From positions 1 to 15,995 of the forward strand of contig JAAMPI010001320.1 in the NCBI GenBank assembly GCA_013054445.1: DNA of 15,995 nt, in the 5' to 3' direction. Within the stretch, counting starts at the first letter, position 1, and each line of letters starts with the position of its first letter. This document shows positions 1-9,516 of this stretch, one piece after another. The DNA comes from Cudoniella acicularis. Taxonomy: Eukaryota; Ascomycota; Leotiomycetes; Helotiales; Helotiaceae. The notes below the pieces were generated by a model, which saw nothing but the letters and a program-made list of their open reading frames with translations, was not told the DNA's origin and ran no database searches. Made by a program: the position numbers and the translations under genes.

Positions 1-1048
1 GGTGAGATGAGATGATGATGGAGGGGGGGATGAATAAGAGGTTGTTGTACATTTGGGATTGATTCATGGTGGGGAGAATTATGATAGCATAATTGAATGG
101 ATGGATTTATGAATACCTCTGTTCTGGTTGTTGTGTTTGTGCAGCTTGTTATTGAGCTAGACTTGCTTTCTTGGCTTTATGCTCATCTTGTCTTCTGACC
201 TTTGAACTAACCTGCACTCCAGACAGGGTTCCTCTTATCTCCTCTTTTTTTCCCGCAACAATTAAACGACCAACCAATAATCCGGGGAATCGCCCACACA
301 GAAAAAACAAAACCGCGAGTCTTTCAATTGGTGGGTGCCCGCTGGCAAGTGCGGAGAAGGTGTTTTGGCCCCGACTTTTGGCCCCCGACATGACAACACC
401 TCATCAAGCTTCAGCCGCATGCCGTACTACAAACGAGTCGAATGGGTGACAAAGCAATACGCCACTGATTATGCGGGTTAGCAAGAATTTGGTTATCGAT
501 TGGGGAGTGGAGGCTCTCTCACCTCGTGCGGCAGAAGTAAAAATGCGTTTGGTATCCCTGATGGTGTCGTGGTCTGTCTCCCCCACCTTTTTTGCGGAGT
601 TGAAATGGTCGTTTCGCTTATTTTTGCGACTTGATTGTTGGCTCTCTTGGATATCTATCTTGATCCTTCATAGCTGTTGTGAGTTTGGATGTGGTGCTAA
701 ATTGAGGGTTGAGGTTGAGGTTTAGAGAGGTTTGAGTCTAGACACGGCTTGGAGGTGGTGAGGCTGGTTACCGCTAGATTTGATTTCTGGCAAAGGCTTG
801 CTCGATATCTACGAGGGTATCAGAAGGGGTTTTCTTATTGATCGGAATCGGAAGGAGTTGGTTATTCACTAGCTTTCTTTGCTTGAGCTGTGGAAGAGGA
901 AGGTGAAGTAGGAAGTGTTTGTGGGAGGGGGTTCTCTTCGTCCTTCAACTGCGAGCTCATTGTCGCCATCGCGGTATCGCGAAGAGTAAGAGTGTTTAGG
1001 AGAGCGATTGCTATTTGGAATCGATCAATCGGTACGACGAAGATAAGT
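1..1048. other. G/T-rich upstream region, no gene supported
   Basis: No reading frame here looks like a protein; the open stretches are short and of random composition. It is probably the promoter and leader of the CFEM-like gene that starts near 1049. The first bases (GTGAGA at 2) and a TTTGTGCAG at 136-144 could be an intron of an upstream gene ending in a short exon with a stop near 189. There is no good branch site, so I do not call it. Confidence 0.4.
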
Positions 1049-2995
1049 ATGAAAACGACAACGGAGCCGGGAATGGGGATGAAGTTGACGATGTTGCTCT
1101 GCGTTCTCGGCTTTTCATCTGCGCAGCAATATTCATGGCTATACTTCCCCGATTGCGCCGTAAGTATTCACCGTCAAACCACCACTTTCCCATCAAAACT
1201 TACAAATTACGTTTATGATCTGACGCTATAACAGTCAAATTGCGAAAACGCCGCCATAACAGAGTGCTCGGAAGAAGACACCAACACGCAGTCATGTGTC
1301 TGCGATAGCATCAATAACTCCTGCGTTTTCGGCGACTGTGACGCAGACACTACGAACCCTGAAGACCCTACCGTTTTAGCGTACAGTTCTTGGGCGCAGG
1401 CGGTTTGTATTGCCGCACCGACGACGACGAGTGTTGCTGCTGAGCCGACTGCCACTCCTTCGTGCGACTCGACGTTGAGCAGCTGTATTAATGAGAATGG
1501 GGGGAATCAGCGAGGACAAAATGCTTGTTTTGCTTCGTATACGGTGTGTACAGGAGGATCGGAACCGACTACATCGGCCCCAGATGTGATAGCTGCGCCT
1601 ACCACTAGTCCTTCTCCAAGCGCCATTCCGACATCTACGCCCTCCGATAGCTCGGAAACCCCTCTACAAGCAAGTCCGTCCTCCACGCTCTCCTCAACCT
1701 CGATATCTACTAAATCCTCAACCCTCCGCACCACAACCAGTCCCCCAAGCACGCTCAACCCCTCAGCAGCATCAGCAGCCCTCGCAATCCTCCAAACCGC
1801 CGTCCCCTCCTCCATACGCACCAACCCCACTGCAGCATGTTTCCTCTCCTCGCCCTATACTTCCTACTACACGACGCCTGCTTGGTATACTTCTCTCCCT
1901 TCTAACGCACAATCATATTTTTCTTCTGTGAATATCGCTGCGAATGTTACGGGGGTTTGTACAGCGCCGCAGAATGAGACGGGCCAAAATTCGCTTTCGC
2001 CGGGGACGAAGGCGGGCATTGCGGTGGGGAGTATTGCCGGGGCGGGAGTGGTTGTTGCGGTATTGGTGGGGTTGCTTGTTAAGGGGGGTTTCTTGGCGTT
2101 GGGTGGTGGTGTCGGTTGGGGCCTCAGGGGGGGCGGCGGCGGGAGTGGGGAGTATAGGTGCTAATGGGGTGAGTTATGTCCTCTTGTGTTATTTTGTTTT
2201 TATTCTCTCTTTAGTTCTAACTGATTTATTTTTCTGAATATTATCTTTCAAGTTGATGGATGGCAAGTGCATAAAACGGGAATTGGGAGGAGACTGGAAT
2301 TTATCTTGAAAACGATTAAGAAGGGTTATCAATATCTAACCTTCAATCCTTCCCAACAGATAACCGGCTCAAGCACGGCAGGAGGCGGCCTCGGCGCCGC
2401 CAGTGTCCCCGCTGCTCCACCTGACCCCTCCGGCCTCGGCGCCGCAGCACCAAACGCAAGTAGTTGGAACGGCGTCGTCGGCTCGTCTTGGAACGGCGTC
2501 GTAAGTGGAGGGGCTGCTGCTCCCCCACCAGTTCACCATGTACCACCTTTCCCTATCGTTGTTGGCGGTTATGGAAGGGAGGATAATCAAAGTGGGAATG
2601 GGGGTTGGAATGCTGGGAATATGCAACAGGCGAGGGGAGGGTCGAGGGTGATTCCGAGGAAGAGGGTTGGTGGTTCTGGCGGGGTCAGTCCGGTTGAGAA
2701 TGAGAGTATGCTTGGTAGTACTGGTACTGGATTTGGGGTCTCAGAGATGTCACAGCAAAGTACTGGAACAGGGAACTACGGCTCTGGAACCGGTTCTGGA
2801 GTTGGGAGTTTCTCATCCGAGTTATCGGGGAGTAGGAACGAAAGTGGATTTGGATTTGTGGGACAAGGGGGAGAAATGGCAGGTAGGGAGAGGTTTGAGG
2901 CGGGGGGTGGGGAGAGCGTGTTAAGACATGAGGCGCCGAGTGGGATTAACGATGGGGGGAGAAGTTATGTGCCTTATAGGGGGCAGCCGAGTTGA
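1049..2995 (+). CDS. CFEM-like cell-surface membrane protein, three exons, possible frameshift
   Basis: Predicted single-pass surface protein of about 559 residues. Proposed exons are 1049-1159, 1235-2168 and 2360-2995. The first intron (GTAAGT...ACAG) is phase 0 and joins DCA to SNC. A short signal peptide (MKLTMLLCVLGFSSA, from the ATG at 1079; in-frame ATGs at 1049 and 1073 are alternatives) precedes eight cysteines in CFEM-like order: CxxxC, C, CxC, C-x4-C, C. CFEM domains are fungal extracellular modules, some of which bind haem. After more cysteines come a long Ser/Thr/Pro stalk, likely O-glycosylated, and one membrane helix (GIAVGSIAGAGVVVAVLVGL). A Gly-rich cytoplasmic tail ends at TGA 2993-2995. 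The frame of the helix hits TAA at 2162-2164, just before an ideal GTGAGT donor at 2169. A one-base shift in the G7 run at 2127-2133 would reach that donor in phase with the acceptor at 2358-2359. Exon 1-2 and the topology are solid; the exon 2-3 junction is uncertain. Confidence 0.65.
2387..2445 (+). repeat. Duplicated GC-rich 14-mer in the surface protein tail
   Basis: GGCCTCGGCGCCGC occurs at 2387-2400 and again at 2432-2445. It encodes a repeated Gly-Leu-Gly-Ala-Ala block in the cytoplasmic tail. Both copies are exact, which suggests recent duplication or replication slippage. Confidence 0.8.
2465..2502 (+). repeat. Tandem 24-base repeat, Ser-Ser-Trp-Asn-Gly-Val-Val
   Basis: TGGAACGGCGTCGT occurs at 2465-2478 and 2489-2502, exactly 24 bases apart and therefore in frame. 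It gives two copies of an eight-residue unit. The second copy ends in GTAAGT (2501), a perfect-looking donor, but the frame reads through it to 2995, so I treat it as coding. Confidence 0.8.
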
Positions 2996-4855
2996 GAAGT
3001 TGAGTGGTTGAATGAGGGGGGTGGTTTTTATGAATTGCGGATTCTCTTTGGAAAACTAATAGACAGGATTCAAGAAGGGAAGTTTATAATAGATTCTGTC
3101 GTGAAGATGATGAGTGATATTCGATAATATTGAGTGGTGAAATTTGATGTTGGTGGTTTGTAGTTGAAAAAGGGGGGTAAGTCACCTCGAACACTTCAAG
3201 AGCGCAGCATCTATAACGCGCTATATTCTCAAAAGATATAGAATGAAATTAAACCAATTCTGTAGTCTTATTTTATCTATCCCGAACAAATTCGAATTAC
3301 GTTATTTAATAATTCCTAAGTGTCCTAGGGATCTTAACACACGAACTAAAATCAATTAATTCGCGGAGGCAGAAAAGGTTTCTAGAACGAATTAACAAAT
3401 TTTCTGGTTGGTGAAATGAATCTTATTTTGCTGTTATAGAAGAAATTTTATTTAGATTGTTTAAAGTTTATATGCGAATTGTTTGCGCGGAAGGAAATCG
3501 AGAGTTTTCTTGTTATTACTAACCACTTTCTGTTAGGAATAGGCTCTCATCCGACATAAAAATGGTTATCACCGGTACTATAATTACTTATAGATAAAAC
3601 AAATCCTACAAAAACAACAAATCAGGAGAGCTCAGCGATCACAATCCTCCCACCATGCTTTTCTGATGGTGCACAATCACGTACTAAGTGGGACTGCTCT
3701 TATTTTATGAATTTCACAGGATGCCCATGTTCGGCGCCTGCACCTTTAAAAAGAACAGCCTTAACGAGAAAACTCTAAATGTAGAGTTGTTCCCGCCGGG
3801 ATCTTTATGTAAGTAGGGCTGGGGCTTATTTCTGCCAAGCTTTTTCTTTGACAGGTGGATGTGGCGGCGGCCCGCTCAGCAGGCGAAGGATTCAGGGGTC
3901 GCTCGTTTAGGATGGCCTATCAGGGCCTAGGGGGAGGCGCGGAGATCGAAAATCGAGATCGAGGATCGAGGGTAGGAATGGATGTTTTTGCTTTGTGTTT
4001 AATGTGTTTAATGTGAGGTTGGGTTTGGGGTTTGATGTGGAATTGTTGGGTTCTGGGTAAGGTAGAGAGGGTAAAAGACAGGGGCTGCGATTTTGCGAAT
4101 AGCTTTACTGACAACTTTTTGAATTTTTATTCGCGTTGCGCAAATAGAGATCGGTTGGTGAAAATTTAATATTAATAGCAACTAGAATTATGCTTTTTAA
4201 AGAGCGGTTTTAGTCAATGTCATTATCCTCATTTTGGCATTTATGTCAACTAGAAGCCTTAGAAATTACTTGTTTTTTCGTGAATAAATCATGAAGTCAT
4301 GTTACTGTAGAAAAAAAAAGTTCCGCCAAGAGGTTACAAGAATAAATTCCAACCTTACATACTGTGAGATTGTGTAAGTAGAGGCGTGACGCTGTCTTGT
4401 GGATCTGACTAGATACCCACTATCATCCTTTTGATTTTCGTTCAGAAAAACCAGTCAAAACCAAGGAGGCTCGATTACCGATGTGGCACAATCCCTGCGC
4501 GTGACGGGTACCTGCGAATGTACGAAATCCAAAATCATGAGCACCAATTAAAGCTTGTATAGGTTGTGCATTCCGCCACAATAATATCTGGGTATAGAAG
4601 GCGTAGTTGTTTCCGACGATCTGAATGTGGAGCAAGACAGGGATCGGTTCCGGCTATGCTGTGCTACGGCGCGTGGATTTGGATCCGTCCAGGCATTCAT
4701 TTGTTGGGATGAACGATGTCAAAGAAGCGCAAGGGAAGTGGCGTAGTGAAGCGCAGGCTGCACAGCTCATGAATTTTTGGTGATCGGAAGTTCGCGATAT
4801 TGCTACCTACAGATTTTGACATGATATGCTGATATCGATTCCATGCTTTGTTTTT
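2996..4855. other. AT-rich intergenic region of about 1.9 kb
   Basis: This probably holds the 3' UTR of the surface-protein gene and the distal promoter of the secreted-peptide gene. I find no convincing coding frame on either strand and no tRNA-like cloverleaf. Small structures are present: a perfect hairpin at 3771-3788 (AACTCTA, loop AATG, TAGAGTT), a GATCGA-type micro-repeat near 3943-3972, and a doubled TGTTTAA near 3996-4011. None has an assigned function. Confidence 0.5.
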
Positions 4856-5009
4856 TATAAATGCGATCATTTCCCTCTTTCCAAGTTTCATTCTCATCAA
4901 CATCTCATCCACACATTCTCAACACTACAACAGCCTTTACACGCTTCAAACACTTCAATTTATTCGCAACAACATCCACACTTTTAAAGTTCATCTTCAC
5001 TCCATCAAA
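4856..5009 (+). promoter_or_regulatory. TATA box and CA-rich leader of the secreted-peptide gene
   Basis: TATAAA lies at 4856-4861. It is followed by a CT/CA-rich, nearly G-free stretch up to the start context TCAAAATG at 5006-5012. This layout is common in strongly or conditionally expressed fungal genes, especially those for small secreted proteins. The exact transcription start cannot be read from the sequence. Confidence 0.6.
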
Positions 5010-5434
5010 ATGCAATTCTCAACCTTCTCCCTCTTCACTGTTCTCTTGGCCGGCTCCGCCATCGCCACTGCCGTCCCCTCCGACGAGAACCACGGTCTTG
5101 AGCGCCGAGGATGCCCTGGTGGATGGGAACTATGCGGAGTTTGTCCCCCCTATTACATTCCCACCCCCACCCACTAAGAATATTCTTTCTAACATTCCAT
5201 GTTTATTAGAACTGCGATGGAACTTCCTGCAGCATTAAATTCTGGGGCATTCCCTACAACTAGTGCGTTATCTTCTCACCTCCTGCATTCCGCATCAAAT
5301 ATACTAACTTGATTCACAGCGGCTGCGATGTTGGATCGTGCACAGAACAATCTGGTGCTGGTAACGGAGTGCAGTGCGTAGCTCACAACTACGATGATGT
5401 TCACTGCCCTGGCAACGGTGGTAAGACTTGGTAA
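5010..5434 (+). CDS. Small secreted eight-cysteine protein, Kex2-processed, effector-like
   Basis: A 98-residue protein from three exons: 5010-5138, 5210-5262 and 5320-5434. Both introns (71 and 57 bases) have CTAAC branch sites and TTAG/ACAG acceptors. The second splits a TAC codon, and the joined frame runs cleanly to TAA at 5432. Residues 1-20 or so are a signal peptide (MQFSTFSLFTVLLAGSAIAT). A short acidic propeptide ends at Glu-Arg-Arg (31-33), a Kex2-type dibasic site. The mature part of about 65 residues begins GCPGGWELCG and contains eight cysteines, an even number that would allow four disulfides, with many Gly and aromatic residues. I do not recognise the family. It could be an effector, an antimicrobial peptide or a developmental secreted protein. 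A GTAAGA at 5421 could open another intron and would give a different last few residues; the unspliced version is simpler. Confidence 0.75.
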
Positions 5435-6040
5435 ATCACTTTGGTTTATCTGGATCTTTCACAAAGGATAGCTTGGTTACAGCATATTTGCGGACTTAGA
5501 CACATCGAAAGCGACGCGGCTGAGTGCTCGCCTTTTGGGTGTATGACTATTATATTAAGTTTTGTAGCATTTTAGCATTTGGGAAGAAGCATTTTTTGGT
5601 TTGGACTTGGTATTGGAAAGGGGGTTTGCATTTTGGCGTATATGCATGCATACGGTATATAAACACGTTCCTTAAAATATATACACATTTGCTGTACTGC
5701 ACAGAAATCCCGAGCTTTGATCTCTTCGTTTGAAGATTTTGAAATTTAAATCCCTCCAACGGCCTCCAGTCTGTGCTTCATACCTGCTAATAACACTTGA
5801 AAAACAAAAAAATCATTCCACGAAGTTTATTAAATGTGACATATGGAAAAATAACTCGACCTATATTATTATCCATTAGAGTGATTTTATTTTCTTTTAA
5901 ATTAGTAATTATTTGATAACTTTGAAGTGCTTTGGGCGATGTAGCTGCCCTGTCCTCTCTGACATATGCAAGCACCGAGTAACATAGGGTTACACATGTG
6001 TTGACTTTTGCAGGTGATTGTAGAGTAAATCAATGTTAGT
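5435..6040. other. 3' flank of secreted-peptide gene and AT-rich spacer
   Basis: No supported gene. It contains the presumed 3' UTR of the upstream gene and a perfect 12-base palindrome TATGCATGCATA at 5641-5652, with no known function. Open stretches on both strands have low-complexity, AT-driven composition. Confidence 0.5.
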
Positions 6041-6402
6041 AAATTGAGGAGATTTGTATTTCTATTGGGTATCTGTCTCAATTCTCTTGTGTCACGCAGA
6101 GAGAGTAACGAGCCTACCGACAGAAGTCTGAATAAAAGTATACTCTCTTCTTCAATTATTGTAAAGGTCTTCGTACTTATTGAAGTCGCTGTACTACCTT
6201 TGATAGCCGCCGTCTACGACTATCTGCGTATATGGAAAATCAGCGGGTTAGAGGTCACACGATCCAAAGTCCCGCTAAGCAAGCACTGTCGTGCCGCGCT
6301 TGCCACGTCAGAAAACCTTATCTGTAAAACGATGCATGCGCTATACGCCGTAACAGAATCAAATCGCTTTCCCCAATCCTTCTGTGTTAATATTGGAAGG
6401 AC

Positions 6403-6973
6403 ATGGATTCTGGAGATGTCTCTAGCAGAGAGGTGCTTCTTGTAATCTCACAACCAACGCCTCTTTTCCTGAGCTTGGTTGAGAAGGCCGCACACGACAA
6501 CTACGACAAAACGATCTCTGACACAAATACGATCACCAAACTTGACTTCACAGGCAGTTGCGGTGATGTACAGAAGGAATTCAAAAGAAGTTATTTGGAC
6601 AGTGTTGGTTTAGTATGCTATTTGTAGCGCTGAGCTAATAATTTCCTAACAGATTCGTCCCGGTTCTTCCACCGCTATAATCCTTGATCCAAACAAAGTC
6701 GTATCATAGTGGCAGCCCTCGACATTCGTCCTCACTGGAGGGTCTTTTCGGATACAGGAGAAGCTCTCAGCTGTGGCGATACCTCTAGTAAAAGATGGGA
6801 GTCCTAGGATCGAATACTATGACTCTCGGAGGGTGACATCTCCTGTAGATTGGAACATCGGGTCTGTCATTTATCTGGCTGGCGATTCAAGTTTGATGTC
6901 AGATGGCTATGGGAACACGTCGTTCATACTCCTTCTGTTCACAATGAAAACTGTTAGAGGTAAACGTGTGTAG
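6403..6973 (+). pseudogene. Interrupted reading frame, probable gene relic of unknown family
   Basis: Two protein-like stretches are separated by a possible intron. The first, from 6403, includes QPTPLFLSLVEKAAHDNYDK and runs to a stop at 6625-6627. An intron-like end (CTAAT branch, TTTCCTAACAG) closes at 6652. After it one frame reads IRPGSSTAIILDPNKVVS, hits TAG near 6707, then continues without stops to 6973 with residues such as KLSAVAIPLVKDGSPRIEYY. The second part loosely recalls strands of fungal beta-propeller lectins (AV..P...GSP.I..YY), but the match is too weak to name. There is no good start codon or promoter and there is at least one in-frame stop, so I take it as decayed coding DNA. 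A spliced gene that I modelled wrongly is the main alternative. Confidence 0.35.
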
Positions 6974-7073
6974 GCGGAAGAAGAGTCGACTGTTAGGTCG
7001 AGAGAGATTCAAGTATGTGGAATAATAATATGATTTTGACTTAAAGACTTATCTATCTACAAAGGGGTGAGCG

Positions 7074-7210
7074 GACTATATATATTACAAGTGTAGTTAC
7101 TAGAAGCTTCTATAGCTTAGAAATTAACGCTTATAAATCAAAGAACAACCTAGAAGATTCTAGTAAGGTTTGAACCTTAAGCTTAGAATAGTGCTTATTA
7201 CCTAATAATA
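7074..7210. repeat. TA-rich island with clustered perfect palindromes
   Basis: This very AT-rich stretch carries three inverted repeats close together: TAGAAGCTTCTA (7101-7112), TAGAAGATTCTA (7151-7162, imperfect at the centre) and TAAGGTT-TG-AACCTTA (7164-7179). GCTTAGAA is also repeated (near 7115 and 7190). Such composition is typical of repeat-induced-point-mutation scars or transposon remnants in ascomycetes, but no element ends or coding domains are visible. Confidence 0.45.
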
Positions 7211-7252
7211 TAATAGTAGTTGAGTTAGCGAGGCAAACAATGTACAGGTTGA

Positions 7253-7573
7253 ACGGAGACCTATTACTTACGCGCTGACTGTTGTTTGGCCCGCAGTAAT
7301 GCGGATTGGTTTGATAGGGCCGTTTTGATAGATCTATTATATGAACCTGTGATCCAGAACTGTTTGTTAAAAGTTGGGAGAGATAAAAACGCTCACCTAA
7401 ACAGGTATCCTAATTACATCGGCTTTTTTACTCGAAATAGCGTCGCTTTTGGAAATGAGGCAGGGGAACGTCAATTTCGACAGTTCCAACATGTGCCTCT
7501 GGATAAATTGTCCTTGTTCTCTTTAATACGGTCCGAATGGCGACGAAACATGCATGTTGGCGCTGAGGCCTGA
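7253..7573 (+). pseudogene. Unrecognised 106-residue frame, possible last exon or fragment
   Basis: A stop-free stretch with balanced, protein-like composition. It includes NADWFDRAVLIDLLYEPV at about residues 18-35 and ends DKLSLFSLIRSEWRRNMHVG near the TGA at 7571. There is no ATG at its left end; the frame opens after TGA 7250, and a CCGCAG at 7291-7296 could be a splice acceptor. It therefore looks like the C-terminal exon of a larger gene whose upstream part is lost in, or replaced by, the TA-rich island to its left. I do not recognise the family. A chance open frame is possible, but the amino-acid mix argues against it. Confidence 0.35.
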
Positions 7574-7962
7574 TCAAACCAACATGCACTTAGTTTAACG
7601 AGGTCGTATCTTAGTTCTGCAGGTGAGAATATGCAAGTTCACTTATCGAAAATGCAAGGTTGAAGCGGAGTGAGAAGTTCTACTCGGCGTGCAAGGATTA
7701 AACTTTTTTCATGCAGTACACCTCATGTCCACCCCAGGGACTTTCAGCACATTGAGCGTTGGAATTATTCTTCCCAGAATCCTTCGCCATATGGGCTGTG
7801 ATTATTTGAAGTAACAGGGGCTGCTTATCGCTTGTTTTTTCTATCATACGAGACACGGAATGATCATGAACAAAGTCAGCTAGCTACATTATATTTTCCG
7901 ATATTGCTTTCTTATCTCCCTGGCACAGTAGGGTACACAGCCCACATAAATATTTTTTCAAT
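7574..7962. other. Spacer before the P450 relic
   Basis: No gene seen. The right end should correspond to the promoter of the former P450 gene. An AT-rich CATAAATATT motif lies about 15-20 bases before its ATG; whether it still works is unknown. Confidence 0.4.
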
Positions 7963-8534
7963 ATGACCGAAAACGCCTATGATACGCACCAATTTTTCAA
8001 AATTTCCCCTGTGCCTCTTCTCCTCACAACGAACGCCGGACTTGTATTGGTGTTTTTATTCGTTGTAATACTATTCTTCTGGAAGAGGACTTTTGGCCCC
8101 CTTTCTGCATTTTCTGGACCCCCTCTTGCGGCATTCACTCGGCTACACTCCGTGAGAGCTATATGATCTGGAAAGGAGCACGAGATTCTGCAAAATTCTC
8201 ATCTCAAATATGGTGAGTTTGAAGAGCAGAGAATCTTTTCGAATTAACGTCTGATGATTTAGGCCCGGTGGTACAGTGGCAACCCAATCTGCTCCTTGTC
8301 AACGATCCAGAAATGCTGCCAAATATTCATCATCCAAAATCGAACAAAACTCCACACTATAACATGTTCACAAGTGGTATTGAAGGACTCGTACAAGTTA
8401 AAGACTGGGAAAAGCACCGAGATTTCAAAAAAAACGAATTGGGTACCCGGTATGATGTCGTTGTGATGTTGACACAATCACATTTCAAGCTCCTGACCTC
8501 TCCGTTAGTTAGTAACCGCTGCTCACAAATGTAG
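7963..8534 (+). pseudogene. Cytochrome P450 N-terminal relic with in-frame stop
   Basis: The frame starts at ATG 7963 with a luminal tip, a membrane anchor (residues about 20-43, LLLTTNAGLVLVFLFVVILF) and a proline-rich hinge, SAFSGPPLAAFTRL. This is the usual N-terminus of microsomal fungal P450s. TGA at 8164-8166 interrupts it, yet the same frame continues with SGKEHEILQNSHLKYG. A normal intron (8213-8262, GTGAGT...TTTAG) then splices correctly to PVVQWQPNLLLVNDPEMLPN and later GIEGLVQVKDWEKHRDFKK. This matches the early helices of P450s resembling pisatin-demethylase-type enzymes. After the lysine-rich end the similarity fades and TAG is met at 8532. The I-helix, ExxR and haem-cysteine regions are absent, so the product cannot be a working P450. 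The stop could be a sequencing error, but the missing C-terminal three quarters could not. Confidence 0.85.
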
Positions 8535-9193
8535 GATTTGTTCTCGGGCGCGCTCTGTTCATTCCAACAAAATTGCCTTGTGGCATGACACAACTTCCTT
8601 CCTAATGGGATACATGCTCTTTGGAGCGTCACTCTTCCAACTGCAGTAAACTTCGTAATTTCTGATGCAGAATATTTCTGACAGCATCACGCCCCTAATT
8701 GTTGGGATCCAACTGCAGCGGGTTTCCAACTGCATCAATATTACAAAGTACGTGCTCAAAAAGTCCAGGTTCGTCAACTACCCAAATATTGATCAAGAAA
8801 CACCACTGTAAAATACACCAATAAACCTAGGCCTCACTCTAGTGGGTCGACACCGAACACGGTAACTTGTCCTGAGATCCTTTGAAGTGTAATTATTTAC
8901 TTTGCTCTTCAGTAAAAAAATAGCAAATTTACGCTTAGCCTAAGGCCGTTTTACGAGGCCTATAGACCTTGAGCCTTGTTTGAAATAAATGGTGCAAGTC
9001 GTAATCCAAATCAATGACGCTATTTTTACTGGGTTTTAATTTGTGCAAATGCTTATTTTCTAAGTAAAACTGTCAAGCTCCACCTCATAAATCAGCTATT
9101 AATTGAATTTTACGTAAATTTACACTAGAAAGAACTTGGAAATATTAAGATAATGCAATGTAAATCCTAGCTGGATTTTTCGCATAGACAGAT

Positions 9194-9473
9194 GCACTTG
9201 CGATTTATTTCAGCATTGGAGGCAATTCCAATATCCGGAGGTGGACGACAGGCCGAATAGCTGATATGGTGTGTAAAACTTAAGATTAGAGACTTGAAGA
9301 TGATCCCAGTAACCTGCACTTGCACCACCAACAAGGAGGCGTAGTTTCTGCAGTGACAACCTCAGAGACTGATATCGTAAGGCCGGATATGAGGTCGCAT
9401 TCTCAGCACTGCATATCGGCACTTGCGATTACATCTTGACAAGATCAAGTAATTATCCGATAGGAGGCAATTC
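9194..9473 (+). repeat. Paired direct repeats flanking about 190 bases
   Basis: GCACTTGCGATT occurs at 9194-9205 and 9419-9430. GGAGGCAATTC occurs at 9218-9228 and 9463-9473. The two motifs keep their order in both copies with different internal spacing (12 and 32 bases). This suggests an old duplicated block that has since diverged. The function is unknown. Confidence 0.6.
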
Positions 9474-9510
9474 GTTTGGTAGGGTTGCTTTGTTGTTTTC
9501 CACAGCAGCG

Positions 9511-9516
9511 CCTAGG
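9511..9516. promoter_or_regulatory. CCTAGG palindrome upstream of the dehydrogenase
   Basis: A six-base palindrome about 250 bases before the dehydrogenase start. The same hexamer lies upstream of the other two intact genes of the group. Its role as a binding site is inferred only from recurrence. Confidence 0.25.

Noticed and set aside
890..1048. An upstream in-frame ATG at 890 as the start of the CFEM-like protein
   Set aside because: It would put over 50 non-hydrophobic residues before a good signal peptide, so the starts at 1049-1079 fit a secreted protein better.
1507..1830. A 107-residue minus-strand frame inside the surface-protein gene
   Set aside because: It is the shadow of the Ser/Thr/Pro stalk, with repetitive Val/Glu/Gly composition and no support of its own.
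6280..6330. A Zn2Cys6-like start (ALSCRACHVRK) on the + strand
   Set aside because: Only the first CxxC pair and a basic stretch are present. A TAA follows at 6325 and the remaining cysteines are not at the right spacing in any frame, so a regulator relic is not supported.
7164..7179. TAAGGTTTGAACCTTA as a tRNA T-arm
   Set aside because: The loop length is wrong and no cloverleaf surrounds it, so it is better read as one of several palindromes in the TA-rich island.
8541..8800. Continuation of the P450 sequence beyond 8534
   Set aside because: The translated frames contain stops and show no residue pattern that I can align with the P450 core, so the relic is ended at 8534.
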